A stretch of 45,659 nucleotides of DNA from Lysobacterales bacterium (GCA_029859505.1 JAOUCZ010000004.1:1-45659), one strand, 5' to 3'. Numbered from the stretch's first letter, positions 19,578-30,312 are shown. Translations and numbers: made by a program. The notes: generated by a model not told the origin, from the sequence alone.

Positions 19578-21891
19578 CAACTTGCTCTCTGAATCACACC
19601 GGCGTGTTGTAAAAATTCATGACCCAGAACAACGAATCCCTTGCTACAATGCGCGCGCTGACCCTGTTCAAATACGGCGCCAATTTGTGATTCGAATAAA
19701 CTCCAGAGCATCCATACTGATAACGGCCATAGGCGTCGCCCTTATGGTGTTTTGGGAGCCTGTATTCGCTGACGAAACCGGTGTACCGCAACTGTCCTGC
19801 CCCGGACCAAGCCTTGCGCCGATGGTTGAAAACACGCCGGACCGCTCAGACTCACCCATCTCTGTGAAAACACGGCAATTCGATGCCAGGAAAATGGGAA
19901 TGGCCGTGGCCCGCGAAGAAGTGGAGTTACGCCGTGCAGACCAGGTACTGACTACCGAACTGCTGGAATACGACACACAAACTGAGATCGTTACGATGCC
20001 CGGAAAGGTGTCTTACGAAGATTCGGTTATGTACATCAATGGCACCAGTGCAAAATACAACTTCCTCGAAGAGAGCGGTGAATTTATTGATGTCGATTAC
20101 GGCATTGTAGGCTCCAGTGCAAGAGGTACGGCAACGGAGGTTACACTCGAGGCAGGCGATCATTCCATATTGCATCACTTGCAGTTTACGACCTGTCCGG
20201 GAGAAACACCCGAATGGCTGTTGAGAGCAAAGGAACTCGACCTGGACTTTGAAGAAGGCATGGGCACCGTAAAGGGTGCGCAGCTCAGGTTCTTTGACAT
20301 ACCGTTTCTGTATCTGCCCTATATGACATTTCCCATTGATGACCGCCGCAAAAGCGGTTTTCTTTATCCATATATCAGTACCGCCAATGACAATGGCTTC
20401 GAATTTAGCATTCCCTATTACTGGAACATCGCACCCAACCAGGACGCCACCATTACGCCTCGATACTTCACCGAGAGGGGCTTCATGCTGACAGGCGAGT
20501 ACCGGTTTATGACTCGGCGCACCGTCGGTGAACTGGATTTCGACTACCTGCACGATGACAAGAAGACCGGGGAAAGGCGCTTCCATTACCGTTTTGCCCA
20601 TACGGCCCAATTCAGTCCCCGCTGGTATAGCCAGTTACTGGTTGACCGGGTCAGTGATGATCAGTACTTTCAGGACTTCAGCAACAGTTTGGCCTCGGCT
20701 TCAAGACAGTATCTGCGAAGCAAATACGGCATTTATGGCAGCGGCCGCTTCTGGCAATTGCGGACTTATATCGATGATTTCCAGGTGGTTGACGAGGCTG
20801 TTAACCTGATCAACAAGCCCTACACACGCCTGCCACGTGTTGTCTTCGATCTTGATCAGCCACTGGGCATCAGGGGCCTGGGGTTTCAGCTGGACGCAGA
20901 ACTGGTTTATTTTGACAGGGATATCGGCGTTACCGGTGCCCGCCTGGATATTTACCCGCGTTTTATGTGGAACATCGAAACCAACTGGGGCTACGTAAGG
21001 CCAAGTGCAGGTTACCGCTATACGCTTTATGATCTGAATTGGCACCAAGTACCCGGCGATTTGGACAGAACACCTGACCGGGGCACGGAAATTCTCAGTT
21101 TCGACACCGGCCTGTTCTTTGAACGAGATGGCAAAAATGGAAACCTGCAAACGCTGGAACCCCGTTTGTTTTATCTCTATGTACCGTATGAAGACCAGAA
21201 AGGTATCCCCATATTTGACACGGCACCCTATACCTTCGGTTTCAGCCAGTTGTTTCACTACAACCGCTTTACCGGTGCAGACCGCCAGTCAGATGCCAAC
21301 CAGTTGACGCTGGCCCTGACCACCCGCACCATAGACCAGGTCAATGGGCGTGAACTGTGGAGTTTGAGTTTTGGCCAGATTCTCTACTTTGAAGACCAGA
21401 GAGTGCTATCGATCGACGACATACCCTTGCTAAGTGAAGATTCCTCCCCGTTCATTGCAGAGTTAGTGGTTAACCTGACAAATCGCCTCAACGCCCGCAT
21501 CGGCACGCAATGGAGTTGGCAAGATAATAATTTTGATGTCGCCGTGCTGGGCGCAACTTATACCTCACCCCGCGGTTTGCGTCTGGGTGCAGAATACCGT
21601 TACAGACGCGGCAGCGTTGACCAGTTTGATATCCGCTACTACCAGCCAATCAATGAGAGCTGGCGTGCGTTGGCCCGGGTAAACTATTCATTGCTGGATT
21701 CCGATTTGTTGTCGGCTGAAGCAGGCATTGAATACGATAGTTGCTGTTGGGCAATTCGTATGGTCGCCAAACGTTTCCTCAGAAACCGCGAGGGAGACCA
21801 TCGTGATGCCCTCTATGTCCAGCTGGTACTCAAAGGGCTGGGTGATTTCGGGCGTAAAACCGCACCACTTTTTTACGACCTTGCCTACTGA
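19555..21891 (+). CDS. lptD: LPS-assembly protein LptD
   Basis: Large beta-barrel OM protein: EYDTQTEIVTMPGKVSYEDSVMYINGTSAKYN, LPYMTFPIDDRRKSGFLYPYIS, YDSCCWAIRMVAKRF. The real start is probably internal (e.g. GTG near 19687 before RINSRASILITAIGVALMVF). Confidence 0.93.
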   Translation: MHRKPICDNLLSESHRRVVKIHDPEQRIPCYNARADPVQIRRQFVIRINSRASILITAIGVALMVFWEPVFADETGVPQLSCPGPSLAPMVENTPDRSDSPISVKTRQFDARKMGMAVAREEVELRRADQVLTTELLEYDTQTEIVTMPGKVSYEDSVMYINGTSAKYNFLEESGEFIDVDYGIVGSSARGTATEVTLEAGDHSILHHLQFTTCPGETPEWLLRAKELDLDFEEGMGTVKGAQLRFFDIPFLYLPYMTFPIDDRRKSGFLYPYISTANDNGFEFSIPYYWNIAPNQDATITPRYFTERGFMLTGEYRFMTRRTVGELDFDYLHDDKKTGERRFHYRFAHTAQFSPRWYSQLLVDRVSDDQYFQDFSNSLASASRQYLRSKYGIYGSGRFWQLRTYIDDFQVVDEAVNLINKPYTRLPRVVFDLDQPLGIRGLGFQLDAELVYFDRDIGVTGARLDIYPRFMWNIETNWGYVRPSAGYRYTLYDLNWHQVPGDLDRTPDRGTEILSFDTGLFFERDGKNGNLQTLEPRLFYLYVPYEDQKGIPIFDTAPYTFGFSQLFHYNRFTGADRQSDANQLTLALTTRTIDQVNGRELWSLSFGQILYFEDQRVLSIDDIPLLSEDSSPFIAELVVNLTNRLNARIGTQWSWQDNNFDVAVLGATYTSPRGLRLGAEYRYRRGSVDQFDIRYYQPINESWRALARVNYSLLDSDLLSAEAGIEYDSCCWAIRMVAKRFLRNREGDHRDALYVQLVLKGLGDFGRKTAPLFYDLAY

Positions 21892-21931
21892 TACTCGATA
21901 CCTCCCGGCAAGCGACTGACGAGACAGGAAC

Positions 21932-23155
21932 ATGCTCAAGACACAGATCAAGACAAACGATATCCTCCAGGGTGTACGTTATGAAATCCGCGGCGAACTG
22001 GCCGCACGTGCCGTCGAGCTTGAGCGACAGGGTTACGAGATTATTTCACTGAACATCGGCAACCCCGGTCTGTTCGGTTTCCGCACGCCGGAGACCATGC
22101 GACTGGCGATGATTGAAAACCTGGGCCAGAGTGAGGCCTATTGTCATCAGAAGGGCATTTTTCCAGCCCGTGAAGCAGTCGTGATGCAGCAACAGGGACG
22201 CGGCGTGATGGATGTCACGGCAGACGATGTTTTCATAGGCAATGGTGTCAGCGAGTGTATCGACCTGACCCTGCGTGCGATGCTCAACAGTGGTGACGAG
22301 GTTTTGATTCCCAGCCCGGATTACCCCTTATGGAGCGCTTCGGTTGCCCTCAACCACGGCACGCCGGTCTACTACCGTTGCCAACCGGAGAACGGTTTTC
22401 AGCCCGACCCGGATGAAATACGCAGCCTGTTGACCAAACGCACCCGTGCGATTGTGCTGATCAACCCCAACAACCCTACCGGTGCAGTCTACAGCCGTGA
22501 ACTGCTTGAAGAAATTGCGGCCATTGCCGAACAGAATCAACTGGTGGTGTTCAGCGACGAAATATACGACGAAATGCTTTATGGCAACGCGAAGCACATT
22601 CCAATGGCAACACTGGTGCATGACACCCTGTGTGCGACCTTTAATGGGTTGTCCAAGGTTTACCGGGCCTGCGGTTACCGGGTCGGATGGGTGGCTTTTA
22701 GTGGTGACAGGGAAAATGCCAGGGACTACCTGCACGCAGTCGAACTGGTCGCTTCGTTGAGACTATGCGCCAATGTACCCGGACAATGGGCCGTGCAAAC
22801 CGCATTGGGAGGCTACCAGAGCATACTGGAACTGACCTCCCAGGGTGGTCGCCTGTTCCAGGCGCGGCAGGCCGTCATTGATGGCGTCAATAACAGCAAA
22901 TTTATGTCACTGGTCGAACCCGACGGTGCAATGTATGCGTTTCCTGCCATTGATACCAGCATGTTCAGTTCATTCGATGACCAGGCTTTTGCTATGGAGT
23001 TGCTGGAGAAAAAACACGTGCTGATTGCACCGGGCAGTAGTTTCAATGTGCCCTATCGGAATCATTTCCGGCTGACCACTTTGCCAACCGACCGCAAGAT
23101 GCAAACCGTTTTTGAGCGCATGGAAGACGTCCTTGAAAGCATGCAGACGAGATGA
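21932..23155 (+). CDS. AlaA-like PLP-dependent aminotransferase (class I/II)
   Basis: YEIISLNIGNPGLFGFRTPE, VLINPNNPTGAVYS, VFSDEIYDEMLY, FNGLSKVYRACGYRVGW (PLP Lys region). Confidence 0.88.
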   Translation: MLKTQIKTNDILQGVRYEIRGELAARAVELERQGYEIISLNIGNPGLFGFRTPETMRLAMIENLGQSEAYCHQKGIFPAREAVVMQQQGRGVMDVTADDVFIGNGVSECIDLTLRAMLNSGDEVLIPSPDYPLWSASVALNHGTPVYYRCQPENGFQPDPDEIRSLLTKRTRAIVLINPNNPTGAVYSRELLEEIAAIAEQNQLVVFSDEIYDEMLYGNAKHIPMATLVHDTLCATFNGLSKVYRACGYRVGWVAFSGDRENARDYLHAVELVASLRLCANVPGQWAVQTALGGYQSILELTSQGGRLFQARQAVIDGVNNSKFMSLVEPDGAMYAFPAIDTSMFSSFDDQAFAMELLEKKHVLIAPGSSFNVPYRNHFRLTTLPTDRKMQTVFERMEDVLESMQTR

Positions 23156-23294
23156 AAACAATAGAAATCCTGACGACAGCTGTCTCTGGTATCGGTTAAA
23201 ATAGGCGGTTCGGTATTAAACAGGCAACTTTTTGGTATTGCTACACTCAAATACCGGACAAAGGAATATGGGAAAATCCCGGAGACAAGTCTTT

Positions 23295-24593
23295 ATGAGA
23301 AGTTTTAAGCACCCTGCAGTTTGGGTCATGTGCATCGCCCTGCTGTCACCCGTGGCAAGCAATACGGCGATGGCGCAAAACACTGTCCAGATCGATTCTA
23401 TCGTTGCACTGGTAGATGACGACGTCATTCTTCGCAGTGAACTGGAAATCGCCACCAAGGGTATCGTCGATAGAATACGTCAGCAGGGTGGAGATCTTCC
23501 ACCGAAAAGCCTGCTTGAAAAGCAGGTACTCGATCGGTTGATCATCCGTCGTCTGCAACTGCTCAGGGCATACCAGACGGGCATCAGGATCAGTGATGCC
23601 GATATTGACCAGTCGATGATGATGCTTGCCCAGCAGAACCAGATTTCGCTGATGCAATTGCGCCAGGTGATCGAGGCCGATGGCGAAGATTTCGCTGAGT
23701 TTCGCCAGAATATTGGTGAAGAGATGATGACCGAACGCCTGCGCCAACGGGTTGTCAACAGCATGGACCCCATTACCGAAACCGAAATTGATATCCTGCT
23801 GGCTTCCGAGGGTTACAGCACCGGTGAATATAATATTTCACATATCCTGATCGGTATGAGTGAAGGCGCCACACCACCACAGATTGCCGCCGCGGAAACT
23901 AAAGCAAACAATGTTTACCAGCAACTGGAAGAAGGTCTGGATTTCGCATCGGCCGCCATCAGCTACTCTGATGCACAGGAAGCGCTGGAAGGTGGCCTGG
24001 TCGGTTGGCGGGATCTTAATTCCGTTCCGGTTGTCTTTTCCGAGTCGATCAAAAACCTGAGAGCAGGCCAGATGACGACACCGATCCGCAGCCCTGCCGG
24101 CTTCCATATTATCAAGGTCAATGATTACCGCGAGCGTTCCCAGGTGTTGGCAACCGAATACCATGCCCGCCATATCATGGTCGAAACCAATGACCTGGTC
24201 GGCCCAAGAGAGGCCATGGAGCAGATTCGTGACATTCACCAACAACTCATCGACGGTGCAGATTTTGCCGAGCTTGCGAGGGAATACTCCGATGACGTGT
24301 CGAGCGCCAACCTGGGTGGCGATATGGGCTGGTTTTTGCCAAAGGCATTTGGCGAGCGAATGGAGCAAACTCTCACAGCAATGGATGATGGTGAGATCAG
24401 CGAAGCGTTTCAAACTGAATCGGGCTGGCACATCATCGAGCGCCTTGGTACACGTGAGAAAGATGTCACCGTGGAATCCACCCGTAATGCAGCGCGTGCC
24501 AACCTTCAACAACGAAAAATGGATATCGAGGTTGAGCAGTTCTTGCAGCAGATGCGTGACGAGGCCTTCGTAGAAATCAGGCTGGATAGCTGA
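23295..24593 (+). CDS. surA: Periplasmic peptidyl-prolyl chaperone SurA
   Basis: Signal peptide; IDSIVALVDDDVILRSELE; two parvulin domains (ISHILIGM...GGLVGWRDL..., ARHIMVET...GGDMGWFLP). Start MRSFKHP chosen. Confidence 0.94.
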   Translation: MRSFKHPAVWVMCIALLSPVASNTAMAQNTVQIDSIVALVDDDVILRSELEIATKGIVDRIRQQGGDLPPKSLLEKQVLDRLIIRRLQLLRAYQTGIRISDADIDQSMMMLAQQNQISLMQLRQVIEADGEDFAEFRQNIGEEMMTERLRQRVVNSMDPITETEIDILLASEGYSTGEYNISHILIGMSEGATPPQIAAAETKANNVYQQLEEGLDFASAAISYSDAQEALEGGLVGWRDLNSVPVVFSESIKNLRAGQMTTPIRSPAGFHIIKVNDYRERSQVLATEYHARHIMVETNDLVGPREAMEQIRDIHQQLIDGADFAELAREYSDDVSSANLGGDMGWFLPKAFGERMEQTLTAMDDGEISEAFQTESGWHIIERLGTREKDVTVESTRNAARANLQQRKMDIEVEQFLQQMRDEAFVEIRLDS

Positions 24594-24647
24594 GCACCGT
24601 TTCAGCTTCGGCAACATAACCGCCAGGCAAAACATGCGACAGCGATC

Positions 24648-25622
24648 ATGATTAAGGAAAACCCCGTGCTCGCCCTGACACCCGGCGAGCCTGCCGGTGT
24701 GGGACCCGAATGCACCGTGCGCCTGGCCCATGAACATCCCCAATTACGTCTGCTGACCGTTGCAGACCCCCAATTATTGGCCACTGCTGCCGATGCCCTC
24801 GGGGTCGATATAGCGGTCAAAGCCTGGCAACCCGGTGACAAGATCATGCCGGGTCAAATCAACTGCTATCCCGTGGCAATGGCTCAAGCGGTCAAACCTG
24901 GTCATCCAGATCCTGCCAATGCGGCTTACGTGGTAGAAACGATAAAATCGGCCGTCAGGCTAGTACGGGCCGGCCACGCTTCGGCACTGGTCACCGGACC
25001 GGTACACAAAGGTGTCATTAATGACGGTGGGATCGCGTTTAGCGGCCACACTGAACTGCTTGCTGAGCTTGCCGGCATGAAAAAGGTGGTTATGATGCTG
25101 GCCGCCGGAAGTCTGCGGGTGGCACTGGTGACGACACATCTGCCACTACGCGATGTAGCCGACGCAATCACCATTGAGAATGTCCGCAGCAGTTTACGTA
25201 TTACCGATAAGGAACTGCGTACCCGTTTTGGAATCAGCGATCCGGTGATCCAGGTCCTGGGGTTGAACCCGCATGCAGGGGAAGGCGGTCACCTCGGTCA
25301 TGAAGATGCCCAGGTTATTCAAAAGGTCATCGAGGAATGCAGGGCGGAAGGTATTCAAGCCCTTGGGCCGGTACCCGCTGATACGGCATTCACGCCCACC
25401 CGGCTGGCGGCCTGCGATGCCGTGCTGGCTATGTACCACGACCAGGGACTACCAGTGCTCAAACATGCGGGTTTTGGCAAAGCTGTCAATATCACACTGG
25501 GTTTGCCATTTATCCGGACCTCGGTTGATCATGGTACCGCTCTGGATATCGCCGGAAAAAACCGGGCCGACGCCAGCAGCATGTACACCGCCGCCTGCGC
25601 TGCACAGGACATGTGCCGTTGA
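24648..25622 (+). CDS. pdxA: 4-hydroxythreonine-4-phosphate dehydrogenase
   Basis: LALTPGEPAGVGPE, ALVTGPVHKGVINDGGIAFSGHTE, GLNPHAGEGGHLGHED, MYHDQGLPVLKHAGFGKAVNITLGLPFIRTSVDHGTALD. Confidence 0.96.
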   Translation: MIKENPVLALTPGEPAGVGPECTVRLAHEHPQLRLLTVADPQLLATAADALGVDIAVKAWQPGDKIMPGQINCYPVAMAQAVKPGHPDPANAAYVVETIKSAVRLVRAGHASALVTGPVHKGVINDGGIAFSGHTELLAELAGMKKVVMMLAAGSLRVALVTTHLPLRDVADAITIENVRSSLRITDKELRTRFGISDPVIQVLGLNPHAGEGGHLGHEDAQVIQKVIEECRAEGIQALGPVPADTAFTPTRLAACDAVLAMYHDQGLPVLKHAGFGKAVNITLGLPFIRTSVDHGTALDIAGKNRADASSMYTAACAAQDMCR

Positions 25623-26404
25623 GACACAAAGCACGTAAACGGTTTGGCCAAAACTTTCTGCATGACCATCAGGTCATTGATCGGATCATAGCGAGCATCG
25701 CACCCAGATCATCGGACCTGCTGGTTGAAATCGGTCCGGGCCAGGCAGCACTTACCCGGCCTTTGCTCGACAGCGGAGCTGAACTGCACCTCATCGAGCT
25801 TGACCGCGATCTTGTCGCAAAACTCGAGGAACAGTTTGCCGGCAACTCCAATATCACCATTCATTCCTGCGACGCGTTAAAGGCGAACCTGCCTGAATTG
25901 ACCGGCCATCGGCCGTTCAGGCTGATTGGCAACCTGCCCTATAACATCTCCACACCACTGATATTCCACATACTGCAATGGAGTGACCTGGTGGTTGATA
26001 TGCACTTCATGCTGCAAAAGGAAGTGGTTGATCGTATGGCTGCCGCACCGGGTAGCCGTACCTATGGCCGTCTGTCGGTGATGACCCAGTTCCGTGCCGA
26101 TGTCAGGCCGCTATTTGATGTACTGCCGGAAAGTTTCTCACCGGTGCCAAAGGTTTGCTCGAGCATCGTCCGTTTACAACCCCTTAAAGAGCCGCCTGCG
26201 GATGCGGGCTCGTTTGAACGACTGGCAAAGGTAGTAACCGCCGCATTCTCAATGCGTCGCAAAACACTGCGTAATAGTCTCAGTAGTGTTTTATCCGAGG
26301 AGCAGATCATCGAGGCAGGCATCGACCCGGGACAACGTGCGGAACAACTCGACCTGTCGCAGTTTGCCGCACTTGCCCGATCACTACCGAATGATGCAAA
26401 CTGA
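25613..26404 (+). CDS. rsmA: 16S rRNA dimethyladenosine transferase (GTG start)
   Basis: RKRFGQNFLHDHQVIDRI, VEIGPGQAALTRPLL, LIGNLPYNISTPLIFH; overlaps pdxA end. Confidence 0.96.
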   Translation: MPLRHKARKRFGQNFLHDHQVIDRIIASIAPRSSDLLVEIGPGQAALTRPLLDSGAELHLIELDRDLVAKLEEQFAGNSNITIHSCDALKANLPELTGHRPFRLIGNLPYNISTPLIFHILQWSDLVVDMHFMLQKEVVDRMAAAPGSRTYGRLSVMTQFRADVRPLFDVLPESFSPVPKVCSSIVRLQPLKEPPADAGSFERLAKVVTAAFSMRRKTLRNSLSSVLSEEQIIEAGIDPGQRAEQLDLSQFAALARSLPNDAN

Positions 26405-26441
26405 GCATCAATAACATTCCCATTGGCACAGAGCAGTTGTC

Positions 26442-26810
26442 ATGACAAAAACACTAATCGTTGATGTGATCGCACAACCCGAATTTCTCGGCAAGCACGA
26501 GGATAAGTTTGCCTTCGCCTATACGATTAACATCACCAATCGCTCTGAGCAAAACATCACCCTGCGAAATCGCCACTGGATCATTACGCATGCCGATGGT
26601 GCAACGGAAGAAGTGATTGGCGAGGGCGTTATCGGTAAAACACCGGAACTGGCTCCAGGTAAATCCTACAGCTATACCAGCGGAGCACTGATTCCCACCC
26701 CGATAGGTTCGATGCGGGGTTCTTACGGTTTTGTCACCGACGACGGCGTTTCCTTTCGTACGGAAATTCCCGAGTTCACCCTGCACACACCTGACGCGCC
26801 GCTGCATTAG
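26442..26810 (+). CDS. apaG: ApaG protein
   Basis: FAYTINITNRSEQNITLRNRHWIITHADG...YSYTSGALIPTPIGSMRGSYGF. Confidence 0.95.
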   Translation: MTKTLIVDVIAQPEFLGKHEDKFAFAYTINITNRSEQNITLRNRHWIITHADGATEEVIGEGVIGKTPELAPGKSYSYTSGALIPTPIGSMRGSYGFVTDDGVSFRTEIPEFTLHTPDAPLH

Positions 26811-26828
26811 CCGCTCTGGGTTACCATA

Positions 26829-27644
26829 ATGAGTACCTATCTGATTGGCGATATACAGGGTTGTTATAGCTCGCTTCATCGTTTGCTGGAAGCCATTCAC
26901 TTTGACCCGGAAAATGACCGCTTGTGGTCATGTGGTGACCTCGTCAACCGAGGTGGAAAATCACTGGAAGTATTACGCCTGTTAAAAAGCCTCGGGTCAT
27001 CGGTCAGTGTGACACTCGGCAACCATGATCTACACCTGTTAGCAAATTACCACCGGTATCCACAGGGAAATTCAGGCAATTCTGAATTTGATGCCATATT
27101 CGCTGCTCCGGAATGTGACGAGTTGATTGAATGGCTGATCAAATTTCCACTCGCCAGTTGGTCCGAGGAGTTTCAATTACTGCGTGTTCATGCCGGCGTC
27201 ATACCACAGTGGGACTGGCAGGCTGCGATCAGCGCATCTGATGAAGTATCCACAATTTTACAATCCGACCAGCGTGGTGAATTTTTCAAGCGAATGTACT
27301 CAAACAAGCCCAGGCTCTGGCGTGAAGAGAGAACCGGTTGGAAACGCGTGCGCCTGATTACCAATATTTTGACCCGCCTGCGTTTCTGCGATGAACTGGG
27401 CCGCGGAATCTATAACGTATCCGGCCCACCGGGATCCCAACCGAACCACTACAAACCCTGGTTCAAGCACAAACACCGGCAAACCCGGGATATCACCGTC
27501 GCTTTCGGACATTGGGCAGCGCTGGGCTTGCGTGTGAAAAAACGCTATTTCGCCATGGATTCCGGTTGTGTATGGGGCGGCAGGCTAAGCGCCCTGAAAC
27601 TGGAAGACCACACCATCTACCAGGTCAAGTGCACAGAAAACTAA
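26829..27644 (+). CDS. apaH: Symmetrical bis(5'-nucleosyl)-tetraphosphatase
   Basis: YLIGDIQGCYSSLHRLLE, WSCGDLVNRGGKSLEVLRLL, VTLGNHDLHLLA, VHAGVIPQWD. Confidence 0.96.
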   Translation: MSTYLIGDIQGCYSSLHRLLEAIHFDPENDRLWSCGDLVNRGGKSLEVLRLLKSLGSSVSVTLGNHDLHLLANYHRYPQGNSGNSEFDAIFAAPECDELIEWLIKFPLASWSEEFQLLRVHAGVIPQWDWQAAISASDEVSTILQSDQRGEFFKRMYSNKPRLWREERTGWKRVRLITNILTRLRFCDELGRGIYNVSGPPGSQPNHYKPWFKHKHRQTRDITVAFGHWAALGLRVKKRYFAMDSGCVWGGRLSALKLEDHTIYQVKCTEN

Positions 27645-27741
27645 TGTGGTGCGCAACAAGATATGCGCCACGCCATGACCCAATCTTACCTTTTGCCTTT
27701 GCACTTGATGGTTGAAATTTCATCAGGGCGCCAAGGCTGCA

Positions 27742-28049
27742 CGGTACCTTACTTCCGGACTCGCTCAGGCACATACCCCAGGGCACCCTCTCGACCGTTT
27801 TACAGTCTCACCTTGTCCATGTGTCGCTCATACTCGGCTTCCTGCCTCGTAAGGTCCTGAAGTAAGGTACCGCACACCCTCGGCTTTGTGGGTAACCTAA
27901 AAACGTTGGTTTCAGATAGAAGGACTTAGGAAAGGTTGAAGCTGGGGTGGGGTATTCACTTACCAGGACCTTACGAGGCAGGAAGCCGAGGAAGAGCCTA
28001 CACGGACGTACTTGCGGCGTGTCATGGTAAGTGAATACCCCGCCCCAGC
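27742..28049. repeat. Cluster of three interlocking long inverted repeats in the apaH-folA intergenic region
   Basis: Arms A 27742-27760/A' 27854-27872 (19 nt, 1 mismatch), B 27833-27859/B' 27964-27990 (27 nt perfect), C 27941-27965/C' 28025-28049 (25 nt, 1 mismatch). Confidence 0.93.
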
Positions 28050-28103
28050 GCCCCCACTTTGTGAACAGAAAGAACTTCAAGTAAAACCACCGCGTAATTG
28101 GCG

Positions 28104-28598
28104 TTATCCAAGTGTGCGGTTAAGCTCAATAATCCGGTAAGCAAGTTTGTTCTTGTCATCAACCGGAAAAAGTTCTTCGGAAATCTGTGACCATTGCCCA
28201 TCATCCCATTCGGGAAACCAGGTATCCGCCTCCGGTTCGATATCAATCAAGGTAAGCACCATTCGCCGTGCAAGCGGCAGGGCCAGCGCATATAACTGGC
28301 CTCCCCCGATCACCATGACTTCGTTGGATTCCGAAATATCAACAGCACCTTCAAGCGAGGTGGCAAGATCGACACCTTCAGCATGAAAGTCGGGATTCCT
28401 GCTTACTACGATGTTCTGGCGACCCGGTAATGGCCGGCCAATGGCCTGCCAGGTCTTGCGGCCCATCACGATGGACTTGCCCATGGTGGTCTTTTTAAAA
28501 TGCTGTAATTCTGCGGGCAAATGCCAGGGCATGCGACCTTCCAGGCCAATCGCCCTGTTGTTACCCATTGCTGCTATCAATGTGACCGACTTTTTCAT
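28104..28598 (-). CDS. folA: Dihydrofolate reductase
   Basis: IAAMGNNRAIGLEGRMPWHLPAELQHFKKTTMGKSIVMGRKTWQAIGRPLPGRQNIVVSR. Confidence 0.96.
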   Translation of the reverse strand: MKKSVTLIAAMGNNRAIGLEGRMPWHLPAELQHFKKTTMGKSIVMGRKTWQAIGRPLPGRQNIVVSRNPDFHAEGVDLATSLEGAVDISESNEVMVIGGGQLYALALPLARRMVLTLIDIEPEADTWFPEWDDGQWSQISEELFPVDDKNKLAYRIIELNRTLG

Positions 28599-28599
28599 T

Positions 28600-29433
28600 T
28601 CAGACTGCTATCGGTGCCTTTATACCGGCATGACACTGGTAGTCTTGCAGATCGAAATCTTCAAAATCAAAATCAAAAAGATCCCTTTTCTCAGGATTGA
28701 TCTTCATGACCGGTAACGGAAACGGTTCACGCGCCAGCTGCTTTTCAACCTGCTCCATGTGATTCAGGTAAATATGTGCATCCCCCAGTGAAATGATGAA
28801 ATCTCCAGGTTCAAGATCAAGCACCTGGGCGATCATCATGGTCAGTAATGCGTAGGACGCAATATTGAATGGCACGCCAAGAAATACATCGGCGCTGCGT
28901 TGATACATCTGGCAACTGAGTCTGCCATTGGCCACATGAAACTGAAACAGCATGTGGCAAGGCGGCAAGGCCTGCAGACCGGCGCGGGCATTTGCCTGCG
29001 GGCTCTGTGTCTCGTCCGGCAAGACCGCCGGGTTCCAGGCCGACACTATATGGCGGCGGGAATCCGGTCTGCTGCGCAGGTCTTCCAGCAACTGGCTAAT
29101 CTGGTCGATGTGCCTGCCATCCGGTGAAATCCAGTTACGCCACTGGGCCCCGTAAACCGGGCCGAGATCACCACTCTCATCCGCCCACTCATCCCAGATC
29201 GTGACACCGTTTTCATTCAGGTAAGCCACATTGGTCTCACCTTTTAGAAACCACAGCAGCTCATGAATAATGGAGCGCAGATGCAGCTTTTTGGTGGTCA
29301 CACAGGGAAACCCCTGGGACAGGTCAAAACGCATCTGGTAGCCAAACAGGCTGATGGTGCCGGTACCGGTTCTGTCTTCTTTTCGACTGCCCTTATCGAG
29401 AATATCTTGCAAAAGTTGCAGATAGGTTTTCAT
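28600..29433 (-). CDS. thyA: Thymidylate synthase
   Basis: [59 protein letters not shown]. Confidence 0.96.
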   Translation of the reverse strand: MKTYLQLLQDILDKGSRKEDRTGTGTISLFGYQMRFDLSQGFPCVTTKKLHLRSIIHELLWFLKGETNVAYLNENGVTIWDEWADESGDLGPVYGAQWRNWISPDGRHIDQISQLLEDLRSRPDSRRHIVSAWNPAVLPDETQSPQANARAGLQALPPCHMLFQFHVANGRLSCQMYQRSADVFLGVPFNIASYALLTMMIAQVLDLEPGDFIISLGDAHIYLNHMEQVEKQLAREPFPLPVMKINPEKRDLFDFDFEDFDLQDYQCHAGIKAPIAV

Positions 29434-29442
29434 GGTTCTGAG

Positions 29443-30312
29443 TTAGCCCTGTTTTGTTGGTGTATTGGCATGCCCTGCATACCACATGATGATAAAACCT
29501 GCGGCTATCATCGGTAAAGATAACAGCATACCCATGGTCAACCAGTCCATGGCAAGAAATCCCAGGTGCTGATCCGGTTCGCGGAAAAATTCCGCGACCA
29601 GCCTGAATGCGCCATAACCGATGAGAAACAGACCGGAAACAGATGCAGCCGCTCTTGGCTTACGTGAATACCACATCAGGATAATGAACAGCGCCAGCCC
29701 TTCAAGGCCGGCCGGGTATCCCTGGCTTGGATGCCGCGCAAGGTGATCCAATGCACCGGAGTTCCATGCCTCGTTGAGCGCGGTCGTCTCGCCCGCACCG
29801 AAACCGGTGGATTTGGCAAAGATCATGGCCCAGGGCACATCGCTCAGACGGCCCCATAACTCACCACCGATAAAGTTACCCAGGCGCCCGAATGCCAACC
29901 CCAGTGGAACCATCGGTGCGACAAAATCTGCAACCTGCCAGAATGACCGGCGAGTACGCCTGGCGAACCAGAGCATGGCAACGATCACACCCAGCAAACC
30001 ACCATGGAAAGACATGCCGCCATCCCAGAGTTTGACTATCGACAAGGGATTTTGCAGCAACAGGTCAGAGGCGTAGAACAACATGTAACCCATGCGGCCG
30101 CCAATGATCACACCAAGCATGCCGTAGAACAGAACATCGCTGACATCCTGTTTGCTCCAGCCCCACCAGCGCTGGCTCATGGCCCGGTGGTTGCCGATCA
30201 TCCAGAATGACAGGAACGCGAGCAGGTACATGACACCATACCAGTGTATGTCCAATGGACCGATGGATACCGCGACGGGATCGATATTGATCAATAGATA
30301 CTTGGATTGCAC
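29443..30312 (-). CDS. lgt: Prolipoprotein diacylglyceryl transferase
   Basis: [80 protein letters not shown]. Confidence 0.95.
   Translation of the reverse strand: MQSKYLLINIDPVAVSIGPLDIHWYGVMYLLAFLSFWMIGNHRAMSQRWWGWSKQDVSDVLFYGMLGVIIGGRMGYMLFYASDLLLQNPLSIVKLWDGGMSFHGGLLGVIVAMLWFARRTRRSFWQVADFVAPMVPLGLAFGRLGNFIGGELWGRLSDVPWAMIFAKSTGFGAGETTALNEAWNSGALDHLARHPSQGYPAGLEGLALFIILMWYSRKPRAAASVSGLFLIGYGAFRLVAEFFREPDQHLGFLAMDWLTMGMLLSLPMIAAGFIIMWYAGHANTPTKQG

Noticed and set aside
19927-20610. Minus-strand 227-aa ORF antisense to lptD
   Set aside because: Overlaps a clear lptD coding region; no recognisable domain.
23838-24743. Minus-strand 301-aa ORF antisense to surA/pdxA
   Set aside because: Antisense to well supported genes; no domain features.
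27808-28080. Minus-strand ORF (90 aa) and plus-strand ORF 27663-27860 in the apaH-folA gap
   Set aside because: They coincide with the inverted repeats, translate the same repeat in both directions (VPYFRT) and show no protein family features; treated as spurious.
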